Source of the DNA: Gordionus sp. m RMFG-2023 | Lineage: Eukaryota; Nematomorpha; Gordioida; Chordodea; Parachordodidae | NCBI RefSeq assembly: GCF_954871325.1 | Contig: NC_088779.1 | Location: 14,448,846-14,512,845, forward strand | Direction: 5' to 3' | Length of the DNA: 64,000 nucleotides | Shown here: positions 1-11,639 of the stretch, piece after piece | How positions within the stretch are numbered: the first letter of the stretch is position 1 | Layout: each line of letters begins with the position of its first letter | Translations under genes and position numbers: made by a program | Notes under the pieces: generated by a model | Told to the model about the DNA's origin: nothing | The model's input: the letters and a program-made list of their open reading frames with translations, nothing else | Database searches by the model: none

Positions 1-700
1 CCAGGCACAGAAACCTGAAAGATTCGCATCATCAAACAAGGTTTGGCGTGATACTTGAATAAATTAATGGTTATCATTGAAGAAAAAATATGAAGGTTAA
101 GATAAAACCGACCTCAAAAAAGATTAACGATTAAGTTATTGTTATTTAGAACATGTAGCGGTTACAAAAGCTATATTTAAAAAAACGAATGAATGAAAAA
201 TACAATAATGATTCCTTTCATTGTAAAATAGAAAATAAAAAAACACTTTTTGCAATGAAGATTGATTATTTTTTTTGATATTCAAAAACGTAGTAAATAT
301 TGGTAAAAATAATTCAAAACTATAAATTTTTACTGTTTTAAAAATATTGTTTTAAATTTACTTGGGTGATCAAAAATATTAAAATAATCCAACAGAGGAC
401 AATTATTAATTAATATTTCAAATAATTACCATTATAAATAGGAAAAAAATATAAGATTATAGTAGGCTAAAATTTGATAAATTTATTTAAATTCGAGTTA
501 AAACCTCAGCCTGAAAATTAAATCTCTTTCAAATTAATCACCATCCTAAAAAATATAATGTAATGTTATTAAATGCGTTTTAAGAGTACGATAGTTCAGG
601 AACACTAGTCTTTCTTACTTTTTTATGATAATATTATTCAATTATATTAATATAATATTAAAAATATTTTTTCTACAATAGCTTTTTTATTATACTAATA
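1..700. other. AT-rich sequence without recognised gene
   Basis: A/T-dominated sequence with homopolymer runs. No sustained reading frame, terminal repeat or transposase similarity was seen. It ends at the TA dinucleotide that forms the left target duplication of the Tc1/mariner element. Confidence 0.5.
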
Positions 701-1222
701 CAGTAATAATATGATTTGTTGTAACACATTTTCATAATGTGAAAAAACATTCTTATATAGTTAAATAACTTTCCATAATTATTGTAAAAAACATTTTGAT
801 ATAAATTAAATTTTTTTTAAAAGTTTTTAAACTTTAATGAAGACTAGCATCAAAGTTATGAATCAAATAGTTTTTTTTGGACACAAGTTTAAGTGGAAAA
901 ATGAGAATTCAAAAAAAAATTTTTAATAATAAAGTTCTTTGACTTTAATGAAGACTAACGTCAAAGTTATGAAACGAATATAGTTTTTTTTATGTTTTGG
1001 ACATAAGTTTAAGTTGAAAAATTAGAATTTTAAAAGATATTATATAAAAAAAATTTTCTAAGATTTCTACAATACCTTTTTTAAATTTAAAGAATTATTC
1101 CAATATTCTAATTTTACTTTTAGTTATCCAAAGAATGGAAATCAGGATAAGAAAGTTGAATAATTTCTTAAATAAACATGAGTGAAAACTCGAATTTAGG
1201 GTTTTCAGATAATTCTTATTTG
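701..1222. repeat. left terminal inverted repeat of the Tc1/mariner element
   Basis: Pairs with 1990-2425 almost throughout, including the stretch with AACACATTTTCATAATGTG and the inner end GGGTTTTCAGATAATTCTTA. It is longer than the right arm because a segment containing CTTTAATGAAGACTA, CAAAGTTATGAA and TAAGTTTAAGT occurs twice in tandem (about 831-943 and 944-1040). The right arm has it once. Confidence 0.8.
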
Positions 1223-1476
1223 TTTAGAATTTTTTATGATCAATTCGAAACACCAAAATAAAAAAAAACCATTTGTTTATTTATTCTTTGTAAATAAAAT
1301 ATTACACAATATAAATCAATTACAAATTCAATCATTTAAAGGAATGCATCGAATTCCCTCTTCAATAAACTTTATGGTGTGAGAATAAAAATTTGAAATA
1401 TGTAATATAATTGCCTAAAATACTCGTAACAATTGAAATAACTTCATTTCGGTTATTGGGTTTAGGAGAATTTGAT

Positions 1477-1755
1477 CTATAGATTCTTAATTACTCCGAA
1501 AAAAAAATTTTCTATCGGATTTAATTGCGGCGAATAGGGTGGCAAAAATATGATATTTGGATAATTCTCACTAATTATCCTCGTTCGATGTATAGGAGCA
1601 TTATCCATTATAAGTAATGAATTTGATGGTAAAAGTGCGAATAATTCATCCAGATATGCCTTGAATTTTATCGCAGTAAAAGCCCCATCTATTATTGTGA
1701 ATTTTTTCAATCCACTTATTCCTATTGTGCATAGGTTACCGGAAGTTTTAAAAAT
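1477..1755 (-). pseudogene. Tc1/mariner DDE transposase, C-terminal catalytic part
   Basis: On the minus strand the frame reads GNLCTIGISG, then a DGAFTAI stretch, then LLIMDNAPIH, which carries the second catalytic aspartate, and finally LPPYSPQLNPIE, which ends in the third catalytic acidic residue and is followed by FFFGVIKNL and a stop. These are the hallmark motifs of the DDE_3 domain of IS630/Tc1/mariner transposases. The frame fades upstream of about 1755, and no N-terminal helix-turn-helix part or first aspartate was found, so only the last third or so of the enzyme remains. The fragment lies between the two long inverted repeats, which ties it to this element. Confidence 0.8.
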
Positions 1756-1989
1756 ATAATGTTTTTCTTAAAATTTTCTTTCAATTTTTTAAAAAAGGAT
1801 GTATTTTTCTCAACAAGTTTTTACAATAATTATGGAAAGTTAAATTAAAGTGTCGGGGCTTCCGTTATGGGTAGAATGGTTGGTGGCACATCTCGATGAT
1901 TTTTGGTATGCGTCATTTTAGGTTAATAAAAGCAACTACAACAATTAAATTTTATTTAATTTTAAAACCAAAAAAAAATATAAAAAATA

Positions 1990-2425
1990 AGAATTATCTG
2001 AAAACCCTAAATTAGAATTTTCTTTCACTATGTTAACTAAGAAATTATCAAATTTCTTATCCTGATTTCCATTCTTTAGATAACTAAAAGTAACATTAAT
2101 ATATTGTAATAAACTTTAAATTTAAAAAAATTTACAATACATTTAAAAAAAAATTATTCTAAAAATCTTGAAATTTTTTATTCTCATTTTCCCACTTAAA
2201 CTTGGGTCCAAAACATAAAAAAATTATATTCGATTCATAACTTTGACGTTAATCTTCATTAAAGTTAAAAACTCTTATTATTAAAAAATTTAAAAAAAAA
2301 TTATATCAAAAATTTTTAAACATTTTATCAAAATGTTTTTACAATAATTATGGAAAGTTATTTAACTATATAAGAATGTTTTTTCACATTATGAAAATGT
2401 GTTACAACAAATCATATTATTACTG
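1990..2425. repeat. right terminal inverted repeat of the Tc1/mariner element
   Basis: Reverse complement of the left arm. It starts at AATAAGAATTATCTGAAAACC and ends CATATTATTACTG next to the TA duplication. It carries a single copy of the segment that is duplicated in the left arm. Confidence 0.8.
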
Positions 2426-2557
2426 TAGAAATAACAGCTGTTCAAGGTGTTGATAATATAGCACTAGCAGAAGATGATAATTAACTACTTTAGTCTTCAT
2501 TTCCGATCAATAATTTAACTCAAATTAACCAATTTATATATTATCGTAAGATCTTTT

Positions 2558-2606
2558 TAGGCGCGTAGCCAGAGATTTTCTGTGGGAGGGGGTTAATTTT
2601 TTTAAA
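2558..2606. repeat. orphan terminus of the 13.6-kb hAT-like family
   Basis: GCGTAGCCAGAGATTTTC followed by a G-rich run and TTAAT matches the reverse complement of the right end of the element at 13606-14716 (CATAGCCGTAGCCAGGATTT, G-run, ATTAAT). No partner end was seen within the next 500 bp, so this looks like a broken-off end of the same family. Confidence 0.5.
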
Positions 2607-3071
2607 AATTGAAATGAATATTTTTTTAATATTAAAAATTTATTGTAACAATAAAATTTATTTAAACCAATAATATTTATAAAATGACAATTTGGAACAC
2701 AAATAATATATTGGTAAAAAAACTATTTTAGAGCGAATATAATATTGTTAAAAATATTATAGCTATATAACCCGGTATGTAAATCACAATAAAGTATAGA
2801 ATTAAATATTTATAGGATGATTTAAAGTTAATAAAAAATCGTTCATTATTGAAAACTTAATTTTATTTGCGATTGTTTTTCCAATAATTTGTTTTTTATT
2901 TGAGGATTAAATCTCTATCAATATTAAGTAAAGCTAGTCTGTTCAATTGATTTTATGATGTTATACTTCTGAGATTAGGTATTTATTCTAGCCCTCAGAT
3001 GCATTTATTTATATGAATAAAATTGAGCGAAATATTTAATTGCAATATCAAGATTTAATACCTATGGATTT

Positions 3072-3540
3072 CTAGGTAATAGTATTTTTAAATTGAATAG
3101 CGGCCATTTTATTAATCATAAATCGTTCATTGATTTGAGTCAAAAATGTATCCAAAAGTGGAATAAAAACGGTCGTTCTATAGAAATCCTCAATTGAGTC
3201 CACATTAATATTGAAACCATTGTTTGCCTTGATGCAAGTTGAAGCTTGTCTCAAAATCATATAATCTTGCTTTCGTTCGACATTCACATGAATCTATTGA
3301 AAATATCAGTCAATATTATCTCTTAGTTATCTAGGTTATAATATAAATAATATTTGCATAAACACAGCCAAATCCATATCATTTTTTTGAAAAATATTGC
3401 AAAAAATTGTTCTATAATTAAATCATTTAGTAACACATCGCAATGCGAAAAAAAGCTGCCCTACTAAATCTAATAATGTATCAGCTATAGGTGTAATATC
3501 TGGTTCAGGATATTCTGATATTTCTTAAAATGCAATCAAA
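3072..3540 (-). pseudogene. hAT transposase fragment (ZMYM1/THAP12-like)
   Basis: The minus-strand frame contains IEDFYRTTVFIPLLDTFL followed by INERF, the segment found in hAT-derived proteins such as ZMYM1 and THAP12 just before the C-terminal dimerisation part. A second coherent stretch upstream (about 3400-3530) reads EYPEPDITPIADTLLDLVGQ in a different frame. Several stops and frame changes separate the pieces, so this is a dead relic. A MITE at 3543-3765 sits at its upstream edge. Confidence 0.6.
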
Positions 3541-3542
3541 TT

Positions 3543-3765
3543 TAGTGTTGTTAAACGGTTCGTATTGAGCCGATTTTTAAAAACGGCTAACTCAATATTT
3601 CATTCAGAAAAATATTACTCAAGCCTGAAGATTTTACTCATAGTAGGAACAAAGGTCTAGACATATATTAACGAAATCTCGAGGCTTAGGCAATATTTTT
3701 CTGGCTAAAATATTGAGTTAGCCGTTTTTAAAAATCGGCTCAAAACGAGCCGTTTAACAACACTA
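3543..3765. mobile_element. hAT-type MITE, 223 bp
   Basis: The ends TAGTGTTGTTAAACGG and CCGTTTAACAACACTA are inverted, and pairing extends about 70 bp inward through CGATTTTTAAAAACGGCTAA. The flanks are ATCAAATT (3535-3542) and ATCAAAAT (3766-3773), an 8-bp duplication with one mismatch, as expected for hAT. There is no coding capacity. The middle can still be read between the arms, so it is a short hairpin-type MITE. Confidence 0.8.
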
Positions 3766-3834
3766 ATCAAAATAGGCTCTTCTAGATCCAAAAAAGTTGA
3801 CTATTCCGTCATGTTTTAAAAGAGACGACATCTA

Positions 3835-6260
3835 TTTGAATTTCTTTCATGCTTATCTGACCCTTGCAACAACAGCAGAATCTAAACATCCATCTGCGTT
3901 TAGCATATCACCCAAACCAAAACTTTTCCACTTTTCCCAGGGTTAACCTATTGCCAATATCCAAATTACCATAATCTACATTGTCAGTATTATGTACTCT
4001 TTTTATGCGCTCAACAAATTAAGTCATTCTTGCCAACATAGGACTTATTTTTACCCTCTACATTTATTATGCACCCATTTCTGCCATCTGGTGCATTAGA
4101 TTGAATTTCTACTAGCATCTCCTTTCCCACATACATCACAAGGAGGGTTGATGGATTCCTCCAGATTATCCCCACCAATCATCACCTTTGTTTTAACTGC
4201 ATTCATTCTAAGGTCCTTTGTTTCCATAGCCATCTTCCATCAATTAATTTTATCCCTCACTTCTCTCTCACTGTTTGCCATTAGGTCATCTGCATATAAT
4301 AGCTCCAAGGGTAGTCCTTCACGCATCTCTCTAGCCACCACATCCATCATCAAGATAGATATAATGGACCCACTACGGATCCTTGATGAAGTCTTACCTT
4401 CGAATCTTTCACTAACTCCATCATCCGTTTGTACCGCTGTTTGTGATTTCATATTCCTCACCATCACTGCCATAACCAACTATTTCCACACCTGATTTTC
4501 TCAAGACCCATCTAGTAAGCTCGATCGGCACCCTGTCAAATGCCTTCTCCAAGTTAACAAACGCATGATACAGTTTCTTTTCCTTTGCAAGATACTTCTT
4601 CTGTATTTGCACCACAAAAAATGCTCCAGTCGTGCCTTTCCCCGGTAAAACCAAACTAAATTTCATTAAATTTTGTTTGTTCCCTTATCCGCTTTTCTAA
4701 CACCCTCTCAAATACTTTCATTGCAAGTTCCAAGAGTTTAATAGCTCTATAAGACTCGCAATCTAAAGGATCACCTTTCCCCTTGTATACTGAAATAATT
4801 ATACTTCTTCCCAATCCTCGGGAATAGTTCCTTCTGTGGCAATTAGATTGGCTAAATTCATTAACCATTCAATCCCTAAGTCATCAGAATCTTTAATTAT
4901 TTCTAATACCACTCTCGCTAAACCGGCTGCCTCCCCCTTTTCAATGCTCTCTTAATTTCGTAATTGTCAAATTTGCATCCTGGACACCTTTGTACAACTA
5001 ACATCATTATCCCATTCATTCTCTTTGTTCAAACCTCCTACCATGTAGATCTTCCAGGTGTTCTTAATACCACTACTGCATTCATCATTTTTCCTTCTAT
5101 AATTATCAAATATTTAACATCTATCACAACCTGCCTCTTTTTTGCCATCTGCTCTGTTATATAGACCACATTTTCCATTCCTTCCCCACATCTTATTTTT
5201 TTGGCAAACTCCTGCCTTTGTTCTTCTTGAGCTTTCGCTATTAATTTCTTGGCATTTCCTTTAGTCACCTTGTATATATCATTATCATTATTTTCTTTTA
5301 TAATATTACTTGAAACACCTCCGTTTCTCTTTCGCAGCTTTCGCTACTCCGGATTCTACCACCATATCTCCTTATATCTAGGCGGCCCTTTTGTCCATTC
5401 AGATATCTCCTCAGTTATCCTCGGCCAGAAATCCTTTATGGCTTCGCGTCATTTGCCCCAGAGACTTGTGCCACCTCCGCCTCTCTTATCCCCAATGTCA
5501 TATTGAATTGACGTCTAGCACCTTCTCCTTAAATTTTTAAACCTTCAGCCATGGCACTGGCGCCATTAAGAGTGAGATCTTCTATAACTAGTCGGTGCTG
5601 ATCAATACATTCCTTTCCCGGTCATTTTCACATTTTTTATTATGCTCTTATCACATTTCCTTACTTACAAATAATCCACCGCACTTTTAGCACTACCCGA
5701 CTTGTAAGTCACCAGCTTCTTAGTTTATTTCTTAAACATTTTATTGCATTCATATCCACAGCATCACCAAAATTCTCTCCCATCCCGAATTTATCATGCC
5801 ATAACGAAATCCTTCATGTACTCCCTCATAACCTTTACGCTACCACTATCCATTGAGATCACCAACCAGGTTTCATTTGCCAGTCTCGATGTCACCTCCA
5901 ACAGATTGTTCCATAATGTTTATTTCTCTTCTTCTTCCACCTGAGGAAGATATACTGAAATAATATCGTATAGCTTTTAACAAATCATCGTGATAATCAT
6001 TATCTGGCTATATAGTCTTCATACTTTGATTACTTTGTCCGCCCATTTCTCTATAACCAATACTCCAAGGCCAGTCTTACCATCATTACTTCCTTGCCAG
6101 AAAAATTTATATTTTTCACTTGTCCTGCCCCAATCATTCTTGTAACTTACCTATCCATATTCTTGTATGCAAAAATCATATATATGCCTTCTATTTTTTA
6201 TATTCTTCACTTTGTTCGGTAGTTTTATTTTCAATTGTGTATCAGATTGTGACGATGAAT
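3835..6260 (-). pseudogene. RTE-type LINE relic (endonuclease plus reverse transcriptase)
   Basis: Pieces of one RTE polyprotein appear in order on the minus strand. Near 6.2-5.5 kb there are endonuclease scraps such as KYKFFWQGSNDGKTGLGVLV and GKECIDQHRLVIEDLTLNG. Near 4.85-4.65 kb is VYKGKGDPLDCESYRAIKLL. Near 4.65-4.45 kb are LPGKGTTGAFFVV and AFVNLEKAFDRVP. Near 4.3 kb is REGLPLELLYADDLM with the YADD catalytic box. Near 4.05 kb is a Cys/His-rich tail with CDVCGKGDASRNSI and WVHNKC. Many stops and frame changes mark an old copy. The order and wording match RTE elements common in crustaceans and other invertebrates. The 5' limit is uncertain. Confidence 0.85.
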
Positions 6261-6986
6261 AATCAGTTACTATAACTTCTGATAAAACTATTGGTTTGGG
6301 TTATATATTTTATATTAAATTATATTACTTTTAGATTTTTAGTTGATAAAGTTTTTTTATAATCATCAGTAGATAAGGTTAAAAAAATTGTAAGGAAACA
6401 TGCATCAAATTTTAGTGGAAAAAGATATATATACAAGGAAAAAATATAAAAATTTATTTAACTAAAATACATTGAATTTCGCAATTCATGCCTTTTATAA
6501 TTTTTCAAAAGGAACACTAAACATAAATAGATGAGGTTGATAAAAATTTAAGCCTAAATAAAATATGATGGATTTTAACAAGCTTATACTTTCCTGCGAT
6601 CTCTGTTCTAAGAAATGATTTTTGGATCCTGAGATATAATATTAACAATAAATATGTAAAATAAAATTATATTTTTTCTTTTTATTAAAGATAAAATATA
6701 CATAAATATGTAGAATTTACTACTTACTAAAATTATAAAGATATTAATACAAATGTTAGAATATAAGTAACTTAACTTTATAAGAATAATATTATAATTT
6801 TAGGTTGCAAAGCAAAGTATACCAATTTTTATAAAATTGCAATATGTTACAAAATTTATGTATAAAATTTTGCAATATCTCTTTTTTAAATAAAACATAA
6901 TGTAATAGCTCTTGGACTATTAATTAAATTTGCAAACTAAAGTAAACGCTCAACGGAAGTAAAAGAGGGTAGACTTGTATTGTAAT
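6261..6986. other. AT-rich spacer without recognised gene
   Basis: Long A/T runs and no frame of note. It ends at the 8-bp flank ATTGTAAT of the next small element. Confidence 0.5.
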
Positions 6987-7613
6987 TAGAGAACTGCAAG
7001 GGCTGTCCGTAGCCCGACCCGGCCAGCAAATAATATTTATATAAATATCCTAAATTATCATTATAATTCATAATGACAATTATAAAACCATATCATATTT
7101 TATTTATTACATTTTATTCTTAAAATATCAATCAGAATAACATATTCAATTATAAGCATCATTCCAAATCTCACGACAATTTCTAGAAATTTAATAGACA
7201 CTGTTGATGGTATACGCAATAAATTATTTTCAAAATTAAACGCATATATGAAAACGATGTGCTGATAACAAATATATGAAAATAGGGTTAAATTATTTAT
7301 AACTTTTAGATTCGATTGTATTTTAACTTTTTTATAATATTTTTTACAAATTAAATGAAATGCAACTTAATATAATATATTGATTAGATTCGTCAAATAA
7401 ACTTTTATTTAAGGTGGTGATGAATAAATATATATAATTTTTTTTTGGTTATTATAATATTCTCAAATTGTAAAATTTTATTCGGGCTCGGGTCGGGCTC
7501 TGGTCGGGTTGGACTAAAAAATGTGTGCTCGGGTCGGATTCGGACAAAAAAGTTTTTTAAATTCGGGCTTGGGTCGGGCTCGGGCTGCGAAAAAATTAAT
7601 TTGCAGACCTCTA
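6987..7613. mobile_element. small hAT-like element with GC-rich subterminal motifs
   Basis: The left end TAGAGAACTGCAAGGGC and right end TTTGCAGACCTCTA are imperfect inverted repeats. The flanks ATTGTAAT (6979-6986) and GTTGTAAT (7614-7621) make an 8-bp duplication with one mismatch. Both subterminal parts carry GC-rich words, GCCCGACCCGGCC on the left and GGGCTCGGGTCGGGCTC on the right, which stand out in AT-rich DNA. The end sequence and GC words resemble those of the larger element at 46965-51689, so both belong to one family. No transposase was seen, so it is non-autonomous. Confidence 0.6.
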
Positions 7614-7744
7614 GTTGTAATGAATAAATTTCTTTGATTATTGAATATAAGCCGTATATTAATTTTAAATGATAGGTCATGCTCATAATGGGATTACTTC
7701 AATTTTAGTGTTATTATAAAATTACATGTATAGGTATTTCAATA

Positions 7745-7901
7745 TCAATGCTATTAGAACATTTTTTTTAAACCAAGGCCGTAAAAAAAATTATATATCG
7801 GGACTTAAAGAAATACAAATTTTTTTTAAAAAAACTGGGCCGAAAATATTTCTGTTTTAATCCGGGCTCGGCCGTGAAATGGATACCCTTGCAGGCCTCT
7901 G
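7745..7901. repeat. second terminus of the GC-motif hAT-like family
   Basis: The segment ends GGGCTCGGCCGTGAAATG, then GATACCCTTGCAGGCCTCTG. Its reverse complement (CAGAGGCCTGCAAGGGTATC) closely matches the left end of the element at 46965 (CAGAGACCTGCAGAGGTACC). No matching left partner with a shared duplication was found, so it is a partial copy lying next to the 6987-7613 element. Confidence 0.5.
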
Positions 7902-8914
7902 ATTTTTTTAGAGAGACATAGCTTTGTTCTTACATTTAATTAAATCAAAATTTTATTTTCTAAACTTAACTCCTTTATTATTCCCGGCTTCACAATTATC
8001 TAAACTGATAATTTAATACTACTCGGTGCCCTTTAAACTCCTAGTACCCCCTCTAAAAAATATTAATGATTTAACAGTGGTCTCTACACCCCCTAGCTAA
8101 TAAGAAAATGGAATACCCCCATGGGAAACACCCACATTCAACGGAAGTATTTAAAAATATTTTGACCCCCACCCTCAATTATAATTTCCAAATCATAACA
8201 AGTGTCAGAATCATCATCATCAGAAGAAGATCAATAATGTATTAGTATAAATATTTAAAAAATATATATTTACAATTCTCAGATTCTGACAAGTATTTTG
8301 ATCATTTATTTTCCTGGTCATCTGTAACATTTTCATTCCTCTTTCAAGCCATCATCTAAATATTCCTAAATTTAATCATTTTGTCTAAAATTTGACTAGA
8401 ATTTAAATGGTAAAATTAACAGATTTCCTAGATATCATCTTTAATAAATGTCTTCTCAACCATTCCTTTTAGTGTAAAAAACGAAAGATAAAAAAAATTC
8501 ATGCAATTGTCATTAAATCTTTCATTAAAGTGCATTATAATAAAATCGAGTGCAGCATAAAACACGTTGGCTTAGGCTAAAACAATATAAAATGTTGTAC
8601 TTAATAATGAAAATGTATATATACCCTTCTTTTGAAGCCTATAACTTTCAAAATCAGAAGGTAATTTTCCCCTTCATAAAATCTTGAGCCTATGACAAAC
8701 TATATACTATAATAAAGCATTTATCGTAAATGAGGGGAAGGTTTTTAGTTTAAGTCATATTTCCAAAAATAACTCTTTTATATTCATTAATTTTTGATAG
8801 TTTATAGTAGTATATTGTTAATTTAAGAAATAAATTAGAGGGTAGCTATAGGTTTCTGAGGTGAGGGGGGGGGGGGGAAGGAGGTTATTTCTAGTGAATA
8901 TTTTGGTATATAGA
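7902..8914. other. spacer with a dispersed repeat and a G-run
   Basis: No gene seen. About 8015-8130 (TACCCCCTCTAAAAAATATT, then ATTTAACAGTGGTCTCTACA) resembles 15285-15400 (AACCCCCTTAAAAAAAATTT, then TTTAACAGCGTCTACA), so both are copies of one dispersed repeat of unknown type. A run of about 14 G lies near 8862-8877. Confidence 0.4.
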
Positions 8915-9021
8915 CGCTAACACCGAATAAAAACAACCTTTGGGATCTCAGCTCTAATCAAGATCTGTACTCCATTGATCCTTTCATTCATATTTGAAGC
9001 ACCATCATAACTTTGCCCAAC
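8915..9021 (-). pseudogene. hAT transposase fragment
   Basis: The minus strand reads VGQSYDGASNMNERINGVQI, then RAEIPKVVFIRC. This is the GQ-YDGA-NM-G-GVQ block followed by the IP-A-YVHC block of ZMYM1-type hAT transposases, where the third element is normally CxxHxLNL. Only about 35 residues are left. It may come from the same kind of element as the fragment at 3.1-3.5 kb. Confidence 0.65.
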
Positions 9022-9745
9022 TAAAATTTAATATTTATTTTTTTAATACCTATACCAGTCGTATTATCATATATAAATAGGGTTTTCAACTGGGTGCTTT
9101 AAATTACATATATCTTAGTATAAATGTTTTTTCTTCTGATAGAAACATAATATGTACCATTGAGAAGCATCTTTTAGATTTATTTCTCTTTGAATTTTTT
9201 TTTATATATACAAAGAAAGTTTGGAATATAGTTTGAATTTTAATTTTTATTTGATATTCCTTTTTTTCCTTCAATTTTTGTCCATATAATTTTAGAAAAT
9301 CTGCAATAAGTTTTAAGACTTATATTGCATTCTTATTGCATCCCCTATAAAGCTTGGTTATGAGAAATCAAATAATCATGACATCTTATTATTATTTTTG
9401 TGATTGAGGAATTCTTATTAAAGCATTCTTTTTGTTGAATTAGATATTAATATTGAATTTTTGTTATGGGCAAATCTTTCATAAACAGTATCATATGTGT
9501 CTGTGAAGATTTATGTACAATAATATTATAGCGAATCTGTCATTTATCTAAGTGTTGGAAAAGCATGAGGACATGGTTTAAAGAAATATTTATATTAAAT
9601 AATTATTTATATTTTATCTACTAAAGTTTAAAGTATTAATATATATATTACAAAATAATAATTAAAATAATATTCAGAATTACAATGTTAAATATTATAA
9701 GTAAAAAATATAATATAAATTGATAATCTATATTATAATTTTCCG
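9022..9745. other. AT-rich spacer without recognised gene
   Basis: No sustained frame or terminal repeat. Continuation of hAT coding upstream of the 8915-9021 fragment could not be recognised. Confidence 0.4.
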
Positions 9746-9833
9746 ATGTCCTCACTACGTCATCGTGACGTCATGTCATCGCTACGTCATGTCATCGCTA
9801 CGTCATGTCATCGCTACGTTATCTCATCGGTAC
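9746..9833. repeat. 16-bp minisatellite with CRE-like sites
   Basis: Four to five tandem copies of a 16-bp unit close to TCATCGCTACGTCATG. The array contains one perfect palindromic TGACGTCA, the consensus CREB/ATF site, and about four TACGTCAT half-site variants. It is markedly richer in G and C than its surroundings. Whether any factor uses it cannot be told from the sequence, and no gene starts nearby. Confidence 0.75.
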
Positions 9834-9949
9834 GTACTTATTTTTATGTTTTTATTGATTTCATTTTTTTTATAGAAAATATTTTTATAGAACATTCTCT
9901 TAATTATCAAATATAAAATTTCTCAAAATTATATGGGATTTTTTAATGT

Positions 9950-11600
9950 TAAATGTTAGTCTTATGATATTATTTTTATAAAGTAATATATTTTACCTGT
10001 AGAATAATTGGTAAATTAGGGATTTCCTATTCATTAATTATAAATTTAATATCTCTGGGCTTGGTTTCAAAATTATTAGGGAAGGTGGGTTAGAGAAATT
10101 CTTTTTAAATATTAAGATCTTGGATGCTTTTTTCTTGAACCTATATTGGGATTTTTTAATGTTAAATGTTAGTCTTGGATGCTTGGATATTTTTTCCATG
10201 TTAAATGTTAGTCGTATTATTCTTTTTATAAAGTAATATATTTTACCTGTTGACTAATTGGTAAATCAGATATTTCCTCTTCATTAATTATAAATTTAAT
10301 ATCTCTGGGCTTGATTTCAAAATTATTAGGGAAGGTGGGCTTGAGAAAATCTTTTTAAATATTAAGATCTTGGATGCTTGGATATTTTATCCAGATATTG
10401 TAGGCTTGAACCTATATTTAGATTTTTTAATGTTAAAGGTTAGTCTTGGATGCTTGGATATTTTTTCCAGATATTGAAGGCTTGAACCTATATTGGGATT
10501 TTTTAATGTTAAATGTTAGTCTTATTTAATATCTCTGGGCTTGGTTTCAAAATTATTAGGGAAGGTGGGTTAGAGAAATTCTTTTTAAATATTAAGATCT
10601 TGGATGCTTGGATATTTTATCCAGTTTAACCTATATTGAGATTTTTATTATTAAATGTTCATCTTGGATGCTTGGATATTTTTTCCAGATATTGTAGGCT
10701 TGAACCTATATTGGGATTTTTTAATGTTAAATGTTAGTCTTATGTTATAAATTTAATATCTCTGGGCTTGATTTCAAAATTATTAGGGAAGGTGGGCTTG
10801 AGAAAATCTTTTTAAATATTAAGATCTTGGATGCTCGGATATTTTATCCAGATATTGTAGGCTTGAACTTATATTGAGATTTTTTAATGTTAAAGGTTAG
10901 TCTTGGATGCTTGGATATTTTTTCCAGATATTGTGCTTGAACCTATGTTGGGATTTTTTAATGTTAAATGTTAGTCTTATTTAATATCTCTGGGCTTGGT
11001 TTCAAAATTATTAGGGAAGGTGGGTTAGAGAAATTCTTTTTAAATATTAAGATCTTGGATGCTTGGATATTTTATCCAATTTAACCTATATTGAGATTTT
11101 TATTATTAAATGTTCATCTTGGATGCTTGGATATTTTTCCCAGATATTGTAGGCTTGAACCTATATTGGGATTTTTTAATGTTAAATGTTAGTCTTATGT
11201 TATAAATTTAATATCTCTGGGCTTGGTTTCAAAATTATTAGGTTAGGTGGGCTTGAGAAAATCTTTTTAAATATTAAGATCTTGGATGCTCGGATATTTT
11301 ATCCAGATATTGTAGGCTTGAACTTATATTGGGATTTTTTAATGTTAAAGGTTAGTCTTGGATGCTTGGATATTTTTTCCAGATATTGTAGGCTTGAACC
11401 TTTGGGATTTTTTAATGTTAAATGTTAGTCTTATGTTATTATTTTTATAAAGTAATATATTTTACCCGTAGACTAATTGGTAAATCAGATATTTCCTCTT
11501 CATTAATTATAAATTTAATATCTCTGGGCTTGGTTTTAAAATTATTAGGGATTAAGGTGGGCTTGAGCCAATCTTTTTAAATATTAAGATCTTGGATGTT
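9950..11600. repeat. complex tandem array, period about 230 bp
   Basis: The phrase ATCTCTGGGCTTG recurs at about 10050, 10300, 10531, 10757, 10987, 11213 and 11520, giving a period of roughly 226-250 bp and a last gap of ~307. Each unit holds one or two shorter subunits of about 75 bp starting CTTGGATGCTTGGATATTTT and running through GGCTTGAACCTATATTGGG to AATGTTAAATGTTAG. Small frames of up to 80 codons in it arise from the repeat and are not supported as genes. Confidence 0.85.
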
Positions 11601-11639
11601 TTTTCCGGTATATTGACTCCTCATCAGGTTCAATGCATT

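Larger units (their letters stand above)
701..2425 (-). mobile_element. Tc1/mariner-type DNA transposon with long terminal inverted repeats
   Basis: A 1,725-bp element bounded by inverted ends that begin CAGTAATAATATGATTTG on the left and are complemented at the right end. It is flanked on both sides by TA (699-700 and 2426-2427). CAGT ends plus a TA duplication are the signature of the Tc1/mariner (IS630-Tc1-mariner) superfamily, and the internal minus-strand frame encodes a piece of a DDE transposase, which agrees. The inverted repeats are unusually long: about 520 bp left and 435 bp right. The roughly 750-bp centre is too short for a complete transposase of about 340 residues, so this copy is internally shortened and not autonomous. 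Confidence 0.85.

Noticed and set aside
4148-5944. plus-strand frames of 66-115 codons
   Set aside because: They are antisense to the RTE LINE relic, whose minus-strand frames carry the conserved motifs.
6987-7901. a single 0.9-kb hAT element using the end at 7901
   Set aside because: The flanks for that pairing do not match (ATTGTAAT against ATTTTTTT), while the end at 7613 gives a 7/8 match.
8862-8877. G-run as a quadruplex regulatory element
   Set aside because: Single homopolymer run. Similar G or C runs occur at 12590, 14673 and 44682 without any gene context, so slippage is the simpler reading.
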